NCBI GenBank assembly: GCA_017620115.1
Contig: JAFZRB010000260.1
Span: 1-18,660, forward strand
DNA from: Clostridia bacterium
Lineage (GTDB): Bacteria > Bacillota > Clostridia > Christensenellales > Aristaeellaceae
Direction of reading: 5' to 3'
Length of the DNA stretch: 18,660 nucleotides
Shown here: positions 1 through 5,825 of the stretch, piece after piece
Position numbering within the stretch: the stretch's first letter is position 1
Layout: each line of letters begins with the position of its first letter
Notes under the pieces: generated by a model
What the model saw: only the letters and a program-made list of their open reading frames with translations
Databases searched by the model: none
Told to the model about the DNA's origin: nothing
Made by a program: the position numbers and the translations under genes

Positions 1-510
1 GGAACCCGATTCGACTTCGTCGAGCATGCGCACAACCTCGTCGATTTCCAGGCGCAATATGGGCTTTTCATGCAGCTTCGGCAGGTCGATCAGCTGCGCG
101 ACGTTGCTGTTTACACGATTATTCTTAAATAAGAATTTAAAATAACTTCGCAAGGTAGAGAGCTTGCGCATTTTGCTCATGTCCGCGTTTGTTTCTTCGC
201 GTTCGTCGTCGCGGATATAGAGCGTGAGATAATCGCTGTACAGGGCGATGTGGGTACCGGCGATATGATTCAGGTCGGCGTCGGTGATTTCCGTCGTTTT
301 GAGATCGGCGAAATATGGAACCTCGCTGGTCAGATATTTGAAGAACAGCTTCAAATCCCGCAGATAGGCCAGGCGCGTGAGCACCGTTGTGGTCGGTTCA
401 ATGGCGCGCATAAAATCCACGCAATTGGCCGGCAGTTCACGCAGAAGCTGGCGGATGAGGACGAGATTGTTGCGGTCGCGGTTTTGGGTGTAGGTTGGCG
501 TATCAGCCAC
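1..510 (-). CDS. Tyrosine-type site-specific recombinase, N-terminal part (partial)
   Basis: The first 170 codons of a minus-strand gene that runs off the left edge. Translation is open throughout from a GTG at 508-510, preceded by AGGAG at 9 nt spacing, which fixes the start. The visible part resembles the SAM-like core-binding domain of tyrosine recombinases (XerC/XerD and phage integrases): a helical segment with TRLAYLRDLKLFFKYL at about residues 45-60, then STLRSYFKFLFKNNRV at about 119-134, and near the edge a linker (LPKLHEKPILRLEIDEVVRML) like the one that opens the catalytic domain. The catalytic Arg, His and Tyr lie outside the window, so activity cannot be judged. Family members cut and rejoin DNA at paired short sites. 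It lies two genes from lexA and has its own promoter (616-645). It could be a chromosomal XerC-like protein or an element integrase; no phage or transposon genes are visible here, so I lean to the former. Confidence 0.8.
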   Translation of the reverse strand, partial: MADTPTYTQNRDRNNLVLIRQLLRELPANCVDFMRAIEPTTTVLTRLAYLRDLKLFFKYLTSEVPYFADLKTTEITDADLNHIAGTHIALYSDYLTLYIRDDEREETNADMSKMRKLSTLRSYFKFLFKNNRVNSNVAQLIDLPKLHEKPILRLEIDEVVRMLDEVESGS

Positions 511-573
511 GGAAATCAACTCCTGATTCAGATGAGATGGAAAAGCGGGAAACACGGGAAGCCTTTGAGCACA

Positions 574-615
574 GCGCAGAATCCCAGAAGAGGCATCCGG
601 TTTTGCGCAGAATCC
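574..615. repeat. 11-bp direct repeat in the recombinase leader
   Basis: GCGCAGAATCC occurs at 574-584 and again at 605-615, exactly 31 bp apart, about three helical turns. The right copy abuts the -10 hexamer (616-621) and covers the expected start of the minus-strand transcript; the left copy is in the leader. The spacing on one face of the helix would suit a DNA-binding protein, but two copies of 11 bp may be chance. Confidence 0.4.
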
Positions 616-645
616 ATTATAGCGCGACACAGCGTTTTTTGTCAA
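616..645 (-). promoter_or_regulatory. Sigma-A promoter of the tyrosine recombinase
   Basis: On the minus strand a perfect -35 TTGACA (640-645) and a perfect -10 TATAAT (616-621) are separated by 18 bp. Transcription would start near 609, giving a leader of about 100 nt before the GTG at 510. The -35 box lies inside the end of the inverted repeat at 642-685, which suggests control by a bound protein. The promoter assignment is from sequence only. Confidence 0.75.
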
Positions 646-685
646 CAACTATTCGTAAAAGTTTTCATTTGCGAATAGTTGTTGA
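642..685. repeat. Perfect 14-bp inverted repeat over the -35 box
   Basis: The arms TCAACAACTATTCG (642-655) and CGAATAGTTGTTGA (672-685) are perfect complements around a 16-nt AT-rich centre. Three more A-T pairs and a G-T pair can extend the stem inward. Neither strand has a U-run after the stem, so it does not look like an intrinsic terminator. It overlaps the -35 hexamer of the recombinase promoter, so an operator is the simplest reading; a recombination site for the neighbouring recombinase is another. Confidence 0.6.
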
Positions 686-722
686 TGAAATCAAGCCCTT
701 CCCCTGGGCCTGTTTTTGCCCG

Positions 723-926
723 TTACGGCGCGTCGGAGGCTTCCTCATCGTTTTCGTCCATCAGAACGTCGTCAATTTCAATGGCCAGATAATCTGCTCC
801 CGCAGAGCTCAAACACTGCATGCAGTTGTCGCAGATCTTATTCGGGTCAAGGTCGCAGCGGTCGCATTCGCCGCAATTGTCGCACAGCTTCGTTTCATCC
901 AACAGGCAACGGCGCGCTTCTGTCAT
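723..926 (-). CDS. Small cysteine-rich protein, function unknown
   Basis: A 67-residue protein with eight cysteines, seven of them in a tight array: C15-x2-C18-x2-C21-x2-C24, then C32-x2-C35-x2-C38. The motif CDNC occurs twice (15-18 and 32-35). The C-terminal third is very acidic and ends EEASDAP. There is no signal peptide or membrane segment, so it is probably cytoplasmic. Cysteine pairs with this spacing usually bind zinc or an iron-sulfur cluster, but the pattern is not the C-x2-C-x2-C-x3-C of ferredoxins, and I do not recognise the family. The ATG at 924-926 is preceded by AAGGA at suitable spacing. It is transcribed divergently from lexA, with the SOS-like box about 50 bp upstream of its start, so it may share LexA control. 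I found no convincing -10/-35 pair for it. Confidence 0.7.
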   Translation of the reverse strand: MTEARRCLLDETKLCDNCGECDRCDLDPNKICDNCMQCLSSAGADYLAIEIDDVLMDENDEEASDAP

Positions 927-975
927 GTGTCCATCCTTCTTTCAGAAATCCGCTTTGTTAAATCGTTCCAAAAAC

Positions 976-989
976 CGATCATATGTTTG
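976..989. promoter_or_regulatory. Candidate LexA (SOS) box
   Basis: CGATCATATGTTTG matches the Bacillus-type SOS box CGAACATATGTTCG at 12 of 14 positions, including the whole central ATAT. It overlaps the first three bases of the lexA -35 hexamer (987-992), the expected place for autorepression, and may also act on the divergent cysteine-rich gene. The consensus is established knowledge; binding here is inferred. Confidence 0.65.
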
Positions 990-1015
990 ACGGAACCCGA
1001 TAAGCATGTTATACT
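987..1015 (+). promoter_or_regulatory. lexA promoter
   Basis: The -35 TTGACG (987-992) and -10 TATACT (1010-1015) are separated by 17 bp, with one mismatch each from the sigma-A consensus. Transcription would start near 1022, leaving a very short leader that contains the GGAGG (1028-1032) ribosome binding site of lexA. Confidence 0.75.
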
Positions 1016-1043
1016 TTTAATATAAACGGAGGTGTCGGGTTTT

Positions 1044-1637
1044 ATGAGAATGACCAAGGAAGAAAGTCAGGCCAGAATCCTCGCCTATATCCGCGATGAA
1101 ATTCAGAGCAAAGGCTATCCCCCGTCCGTGCGGGAAATCTGCAAGGCGGTCGGCTTCAAATCGACCTCTTCCGTCCACGCGCATCTGCAGGAGCTGGAAA
1201 AGAGCGGCGCGCTGCGGCGCGACGCCACCAAACCGCGCGCGCTTGAACTGTGCGACTACCCCAAAGGCCGCCTCGTTCCGCTTGTCGGCAAGGTCACGGC
1301 AGGACAGCCCATTCTTGCCCAGCAGAACATCGAAGACGAGCTGGTGCTGCCCAGCGGCCTCGTGGCCGATGAAGACACGTTCGCGCTTCGCGTCGAAGGC
1401 GAAAGCATGATTGAGGCCGGCATACTGAACGGCGATATCGTGATCGTTCACAAGCAGCAGTCTGCCGACAACGGCGAGATCGTCGTGGCGATGATCGACG
1501 ACGAAGCGACCGTCAAGCGCATTTTCTATGAAACAGACCGTGTTCGGTTACAGCCGGAGAACGCGCATATGGAGCCCATCTATGCCGATGAAGTGACCGT
1601 TTTGGGCCGCGTCACCGCGCTGCTCAGAGAATTCTGA
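1044..1637 (+). CDS. lexA: LexA repressor of the SOS response
   Basis: LexA binds SOS boxes as a dimer and, when RecA-ssDNA filaments form, cleaves itself to release the regulon. The 197-residue protein has the N-terminal winged helix with the family signature GYPPSVREI (24-32) and the recognition-helix region SSVHAHL (42-48). The self-cleavage bond is A86-G87 in VTAGQP, and the C-terminal peptidase-S24 fold carries the catalytic Ser121 (GESM) and Lys158 (ATVKR), 37 residues apart as in E. coli LexA. All residues needed for autocleavage are present. I chose ATG 1044 because GGAGG at 1028-1032 sits 11 nt upstream; a GTG at 1032 overlaps that site and the ATG at 1050 is a minor alternative. It is transcribed alone and stops before the convergent ynbB-like gene. 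Confidence 0.96.
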   Translation: MRMTKEESQARILAYIRDEIQSKGYPPSVREICKAVGFKSTSSVHAHLQELEKSGALRRDATKPRALELCDYPKGRLVPLVGKVTAGQPILAQQNIEDELVLPSGLVADEDTFALRVEGESMIEAGILNGDIVIVHKQQSADNGEIVVAMIDDEATVKRIFYETDRVRLQPENAHMEPIYADEVTVLGRVTALLREF

Positions 1638-1657
1638 CCCGGAAGCTTTTCCCATTT

Positions 1658-1685
1658 CAGGAGCGGGTGAAAACGCCCGCTCCTG
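1658..1685. terminator. Hairpin between convergent lexA and ynbB-like genes
   Basis: CAGGAGCGGG (1658-1667) and CCCGCTCCTG (1676-1685) form a perfect 10-bp GC-rich stem with an 8-nt loop. It lies 20 bp after the lexA stop and 8 bp after the ynbB-like stop on the other strand. The following U-tract is poor on both strands, so termination efficiency is uncertain. Confidence 0.6.
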
Positions 1686-1693
1686 TTCTGCGG

Positions 1694-2962
1694 TTACAGC
1701 GTCAGAAGGCCTTTCTCCATCATATTCTGCAGCGCGCCTTCAAGACCGCAGCGGCCGTGCGCGTACGTCAGAGCGCCCTGCATGTACGCGATATACGGCG
1801 GCCTGACCGGCGCGTCCGCGCTCAGTTCGATGGATGCGCCCGCGACGAACGTTCCCGCCGCCATGATGACGGGATCCTGATAACCCGGCATATTCCACGG
1901 CTCGGGCACGGCTTCGCTGTCGACCGGCGAATTCATCTGAATGCCTTGAATGAAGGCGATCAGCGCGTCGGGCGCGTTGAAACGAATAGCCTGAATGATG
2001 TCGGCGCGCGGCTCGTCATAGCGCGGATTGACCTCATAACCCAGCTTTTCAAACACGCGCGCGGTCAATATCGCCGTTTTGATGGCTTGCATGACGACAT
2101 GCGGCGCTTCAAAAAGCCCCTGATAGAAGGGCTGATAGCTGCCCGCATAAGAACCGACTTCCGCGCCGATGCCCGGCGACGTGAGCCGGTACGACACCAG
2201 TTCCACGAGATCGCGCCGTCCTGCGACATAGCCGCCCGTTGGCGCGAGTCCTCCGCCCGGATTCTTGATCATGGACCCGGCCATCAGGTCTATTCCGACT
2301 TCGCCCGGTTCAATACAGTCGGAAAACTCGCCGTAGCAGTTATCCGCCATGATGACGGCGTCCGGTCGGATCGAATGGATCAGCCGCGCCGCCTCCCCCA
2401 TCTGCGCGATCGACAGCGAGGGCCGCCAGGCATACCCGCGCGACCTTTGCAGTTCGACCAGTTTTATGGAAGAGTCTTCTCGAAGCGCGCGTTCAATGGC
2501 GTTAAGATCCAGCGCGCCGTCCTCCAGCACGGGTATTTCCCGATAACCCACGCCGTATTCCTTCAACGAACCCGCGCCGGAGGCGCCGGAAAGACCGATG
2601 ACCTCCTCCAGCGTGTCGTAAGGCCGCCCGCTGGCGGCCAGCATGGTGTCGCCCGGCCGCAGAACGCCGTACAGGCACAGCGCCAGCGCGTGCGTGCCGG
2701 AAGCGATCTGCGGGCGCACCAGCGCCGCTCCGCAGCCCAACAGCTCAGCCATGATGGCTGACAGCGTGTCGCGGCCAATATCGTCGTAACCGTAACCCGT
2801 CGTCGGCGCGAAATGACGCGCCGAAACGCGGCGCCTCTGGAATGCATCGAGTACGCGGCGCGTGTTGTGCCGTTCGATTTGATCGAGACGTTCAAAACTT
2901 GCGCGGCAGTCGCATTCGGCTTCCTCAACCAGCTTTTCAATCGCCGGTTCTATCTGTATCAT
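1694..2962 (-). CDS. ynbB: PLP-dependent methionine gamma-lyase-like protein (YnbB family)
   Basis: A 422-residue protein of the Met_gamma_lyase / 'aluminium resistance protein' family, fold-type I pyridoxal-phosphate enzymes related to cystathionine and methionine gamma-lyases. The cofactor lysine is most likely K233 in SMIKNPGGG, with MADNCYGE (205-212) as the preceding Asp-containing strand, QIASGTHAL (85-93) as the phosphate-binding region, and TTGYGYDD (54-61) near the N-terminus. Length and motifs fit an intact enzyme; its substrate is not known from sequence. I chose ATG 2962 because GGAGG lies 9 nt upstream; an open frame to 3022 has no such site. The start lies 26 bp inside the end of miaA, implying translational coupling at the end of the long operon. 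In Bacillus this gene also lies downstream of the mutSL-miaA region. The symbol is by family resemblance. Confidence 0.88.
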   Translation of the reverse strand: MIQIEPAIEKLVEEAECDCRASFERLDQIERHNTRRVLDAFQRRRVSARHFAPTTGYGYDDIGRDTLSAIMAELLGCGAALVRPQIASGTHALALCLYGVLRPGDTMLAASGRPYDTLEEVIGLSGASGAGSLKEYGVGYREIPVLEDGALDLNAIERALREDSSIKLVELQRSRGYAWRPSLSIAQMGEAARLIHSIRPDAVIMADNCYGEFSDCIEPGEVGIDLMAGSMIKNPGGGLAPTGGYVAGRRDLVELVSYRLTSPGIGAEVGSYAGSYQPFYQGLFEAPHVVMQAIKTAILTARVFEKLGYEVNPRYDEPRADIIQAIRFNAPDALIAFIQGIQMNSPVDSEAVPEPWNMPGYQDPVIMAAGTFVAGASIELSADAPVRPPYIAYMQGALTYAHGRCGLEGALQNMMEKGLLTL

Positions 2963-3887
2963 GTTCCAGCTCCTCCACGATTTCACGGACGATTTCGTCC
3001 GCGCTTTTCCCATACGCTTCAATCCATCGCGCGCGGCCGTCGCGCCTGAGCCAGGTCATCTGGCGCTTGGCGTAATGCCGCGTGCCGATTTTGATGGCCT
3101 CGACGGCTTCCGCCTCCGTGCAGTGGTTTTCGAGCGCGGCGACGATCTCTTTATAGCCCAGCGCCTGCATGGCCGTGCTTTCGGCGGACACGCCGCGCTC
3201 GATCAGACGTCTGACTTCCCCGACGAGGCCGGCCTGCATCATCTGCTCGACGCGCCGATCGATCCGCTTATAGAGCTCATCGCGCGGCCATCTCAGGGCG
3301 AACAGTTTAACGCGGTAATCGCCTTCGCGCGCCTTGTCGATCGCCATCTGTTCTGTCATTGTGCGACCGGTCAGGCGGTATATCTCGATGGCCCGGATCA
3401 CGCGGCGCGTATCGTTTTCGTGCAAACGCCGCGCCGATTCAGGATCAATTTCCGCAAGCATTGCGTGAAGCCGCGTCTTGCCGTCCGGCCCCTCCGCAAT
3501 GTTCCTGAGCGCCGCGCGCAGTTCTTCGCTGCTCTGCTCGGAAAACGCCATGGGCCGTGTCAGCGCGTCTATATACAGGCCCGTTCCCCCGCAGAGCACG
3601 GGCTGGCGGTTCCGGGCCCAAATATCCTCAATCGCGGCGCGCGCCTGTTCGCGGAACGCGGAGACAGAGTATGTTTCCATCGGATCGACGATATCCAGCA
3701 TGTGATGCGGCACGCCGCCCTGTTCCCGCGGCGAAGGCTTGGCCGTTCCGATATCCATGCCGCGATACACCTGCATGGAATCACAGGAAACGACCTCTCC
3801 GCCAATGGCCTGGCAGAGGCGCACGGCGACGTCCGTCTTGCCGGAGGCTGTCGCGCCCGCAATGGCGATCAAACGAGGCTTGTCCAT
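2937..3887 (-). CDS. miaA: tRNA dimethylallyltransferase
   Basis: MiaA transfers a dimethylallyl group from DMAPP to N6 of A37 in tRNAs reading UNN codons, making i6A, the substrate of MiaB encoded in the same cluster. The 316-residue protein has the P-loop GATASGKT (11-18), the tRNA-binding signature DSMQVYRGMDIGTAKPS, the conserved CGGTGLYIDAL, and a C-terminal KRQMTWLRR segment typical of the family. Length is normal. The ATG at 3885-3887 follows the mutL stop by 9 bp with a GAGGTG site in between. Its 3' end overlaps the ynbB-like start. In many Firmicutes hfq follows miaA; here it does not. Confidence 0.97.
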   Translation of the reverse strand: MDKPRLIAIAGATASGKTDVAVRLCQAIGGEVVSCDSMQVYRGMDIGTAKPSPREQGGVPHHMLDIVDPMETYSVSAFREQARAAIEDIWARNRQPVLCGGTGLYIDALTRPMAFSEQSSEELRAALRNIAEGPDGKTRLHAMLAEIDPESARRLHENDTRRVIRAIEIYRLTGRTMTEQMAIDKAREGDYRVKLFALRWPRDELYKRIDRRVEQMMQAGLVGEVRRLIERGVSAESTAMQALGYKEIVAALENHCTEAEAVEAIKIGTRHYAKRQMTWLRRDGRARWIEAYGKSADEIVREIVEELEHDTDRTGD

Positions 3888-3896
3888 GCGCTCACC

Positions 3897-5825
3897 TCAG
3901 ACGCGGTGAAACATCCGCTCGATTTCATATTTGCGGAAGACCTTCAGGATCGGCCGTCCGTGCGGGCAGTTGGGCGGCGCGTCCGTGGTCAGCATATCGT
4001 CCAGAAGCGCCCTGATCTCGATATCCGACAGCCGGTCGCCGCCTTTGACGGCGCGCTTGCAGGAAGCTGTGATGATTTCGTTCCTGCGCCGGTCTATGGC
4101 GGCGTTTTTGAGCTGATCCAGCTGTTCGATGAGTTCCATAAAGAGCGGGCGCAGCTCGGCCTGCCCCAGCACATGCGGCACGGCGGTTACCTGAATATCC
4201 CTCATGCCGAATGGCGATATTTCATAACCGGCTTCCTGCAGCAGCGCCTCGTTATCCAGCAGTATATCGCGCTCGCGCGGCGAGATGCTCAGGATGATGG
4301 GCGTGAGCAGCGGCTGCATGGCTGTGCCGCGCTCCAGATCGTGCCGGAAACGCTCGTAGAGGATGCGTTCGTGCGCCGCATGCTGATCGATGACGATCAA
4401 TGCGTCGCCCAGTTCCACAAGGAGATAGGTGTCCGCAAACGCGCCGATGACGCGCGGTTCCGGTCTGCTCTCCTGGGCTGGAGCGACAGACGGCGCGTCC
4501 GCTGTTTCCCGCGCGCGCGGCGGCAGAGCGCTTCGCGATGCGGGTTCATCCGGCGTCACGACGCGCGGAGGACGCATCTTTTCGCCTTCCCGGAAGGGCA
4601 GTTCCACAGCCGTCACGGCAGGTCTTAAGGGCGTCTGTCCGGAAGGCCCGGATGGCGATGATCCCTCCGTTTCGGCCGTTGCGGAAGACGCCACTGTACG
4701 GATGCTTGGCGGATTGTCCCCGCGGCCAGGCAGACCGCTGAAAACGGTCGTCTGCTCCGCGCTGACAGCCCTGATGACGGGCCTTTCTTCGACGTGTACC
4801 GGTTCACGCAGCACCGCTTCCGGATCCAGTATTTTCGTACCGCAGCAGGCGCGCACGAGCATCATTTCCGCCTTCTGACGCACGTCTGTCTCGTCGCGGA
4901 AACGCACCTCCAGCTTGCTGGGATGCACGTTGACATCCACCAGGGCGGCGGGCAGCCGAAGAGACAGCGCGCACATGGGATATTGACCGATCATCACGCG
5001 GGTGCGCACGGCCGTTTCCAGCGCCTGCGCCATCAGAGGCGCGCGCACAGTCCGGCCGTTGATGAAGAAAAACTCCTGAGAACGGCTTGCTCGCGCCAGG
5101 TCATCCACGCCGATCAGGCCGCTGATGCGCAGACTGCCTTCCGTTTCATCCACAAAGAGCATCTTTTCGGCGGTTTCGCGGCCATAGACCGCCAGCGCCG
5201 CGTGGCGCATATCTCCGTCGCCGAAGCTGTGATAGACCGTGCGGCCGTTGTTGATAAAGCGAATGGCCGTGCCCGGATTGCCAAGGATCAGCCGAGCGAT
5301 CATGTCTCCCAGAACGCCCGCCTCGGTCGAAGGTTTTTTGAGAAATCCGCGCCGCACAGGCGTATTGAAGAACAGGTCTTTCACGACGATCGTCGTTCCC
5401 TCGGGGCAGCCGGCCTCGCCCACGTCCATGATTTGACCGCCTTCCACCCGCAGCCTGACGCCCGCTTCGCGGTTTTTTGTCCGCGTGGTCATCGTTACGC
5501 GCGAGACGGCGGCGATGGACGGCAGCGCCTCTCCGCGGAAGCCCAGCGTGAGGATATCCGTCAGGCTGTCGCCCGAACCGATTTTCGAGGTCGCGTGGTT
5601 TTCAAAAGCCAGTCTCGCTTCTTCGGGAGCGATGCCGCAGCCGTTATCGGTCACGCGCAGGTAGTCCACCCCGCCCTCCCTGATCTCGACGGTGACGGAG
5701 GTCGCGCCGGCGTCAAGCGAGTTTTCGACCAGTTCCTTGGCGATGGACGAGGGCCTTTCGACCACTTCGCCGGCGGCGATGCGCCCCACTGTCGCCGCGT
5801 CCAGCACGCGAATGGGCATGTTCAT
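3897..5825 (-). CDS. mutL: DNA mismatch repair protein MutL (endonuclease type)
   Basis: MutL links MutS mismatch recognition to strand incision. The 642-residue protein starts with a GHKL ATPase: the catalytic Glu34 in ELVEN, TDNGCGI (59-65) and GFRGEAL (95-101). A Pro/Ser/Glu-rich linker runs from about 335 to 455. The C-terminal domain carries the metal-dependent endonuclease motif DQHA-x2-E-x4-E at 480-491, with the supporting motifs ASCKRAVK (around 589) and CPHGRP (620-625). This is the nicking form found in bacteria without MutH, so it should cut the nascent strand itself. The ATG at 5823-5825 overlaps the mutS stop as ATGA, with AGGAGG inside the last codons of mutS, so the two are translationally coupled. 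Confidence 0.97.
   Translation of the reverse strand: MNMPIRVLDAATVGRIAAGEVVERPSSIAKELVENSLDAGATSVTVEIREGGVDYLRVTDNGCGIAPEEARLAFENHATSKIGSGDSLTDILTLGFRGEALPSIAAVSRVTMTTRTKNREAGVRLRVEGGQIMDVGEAGCPEGTTIVVKDLFFNTPVRRGFLKKPSTEAGVLGDMIARLILGNPGTAIRFINNGRTVYHSFGDGDMRHAALAVYGRETAEKMLFVDETEGSLRISGLIGVDDLARASRSQEFFFINGRTVRAPLMAQALETAVRTRVMIGQYPMCALSLRLPAALVDVNVHPSKLEVRFRDETDVRQKAEMMLVRACCGTKILDPEAVLREPVHVEERPVIRAVSAEQTTVFSGLPGRGDNPPSIRTVASSATAETEGSSPSGPSGQTPLRPAVTAVELPFREGEKMRPPRVVTPDEPASRSALPPRARETADAPSVAPAQESRPEPRVIGAFADTYLLVELGDALIVIDQHAAHERILYERFRHDLERGTAMQPLLTPIILSISPRERDILLDNEALLQEAGYEISPFGMRDIQVTAVPHVLGQAELRPLFMELIEQLDQLKNAAIDRRRNEIITASCKRAVKGGDRLSDIEIRALLDDMLTTDAPPNCPHGRPILKVFRKYEIERMFHRV

Noticed and set aside
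121..136. Palindrome ATTCTTA-AA-TAAGAAT inside the recombinase gene
   Set aside because: It lies in an AT-rich run encoding Phe, Lys, Leu and Asn codons in a conserved helix and is most simply explained by coding.
642..685. The inverted repeat as an intrinsic terminator of the cysteine-rich gene
   Set aside because: On the minus strand the stem is followed by CAAAAAAC, and on the plus strand by a mixed sequence, so there is no U-run in either direction.
642..685. A dif-like XerC/XerD recombination site
   Set aside because: dif arms of about 11 bp are separated by 6-8 bp; here the centre is 16 bp and the arms are longer and perfect. It does not fit without further evidence.
693..719. Short GCCC/GGGC hairpin followed by T5 on the plus strand
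   Set aside because: Only four pairs, and no plus-strand gene lies upstream that would need a terminator.
2961..4628. A long open frame of 555 codons on the plus strand opposite miaA and mutL
   Set aside because: It is antisense to two clear housekeeping genes, has no recognisable motif and no ribosome binding site; long antisense frames are common in GC-rich DNA. The same applies to the plus-strand frames at 1667-2761, 4794-5954 and 6107-7174.
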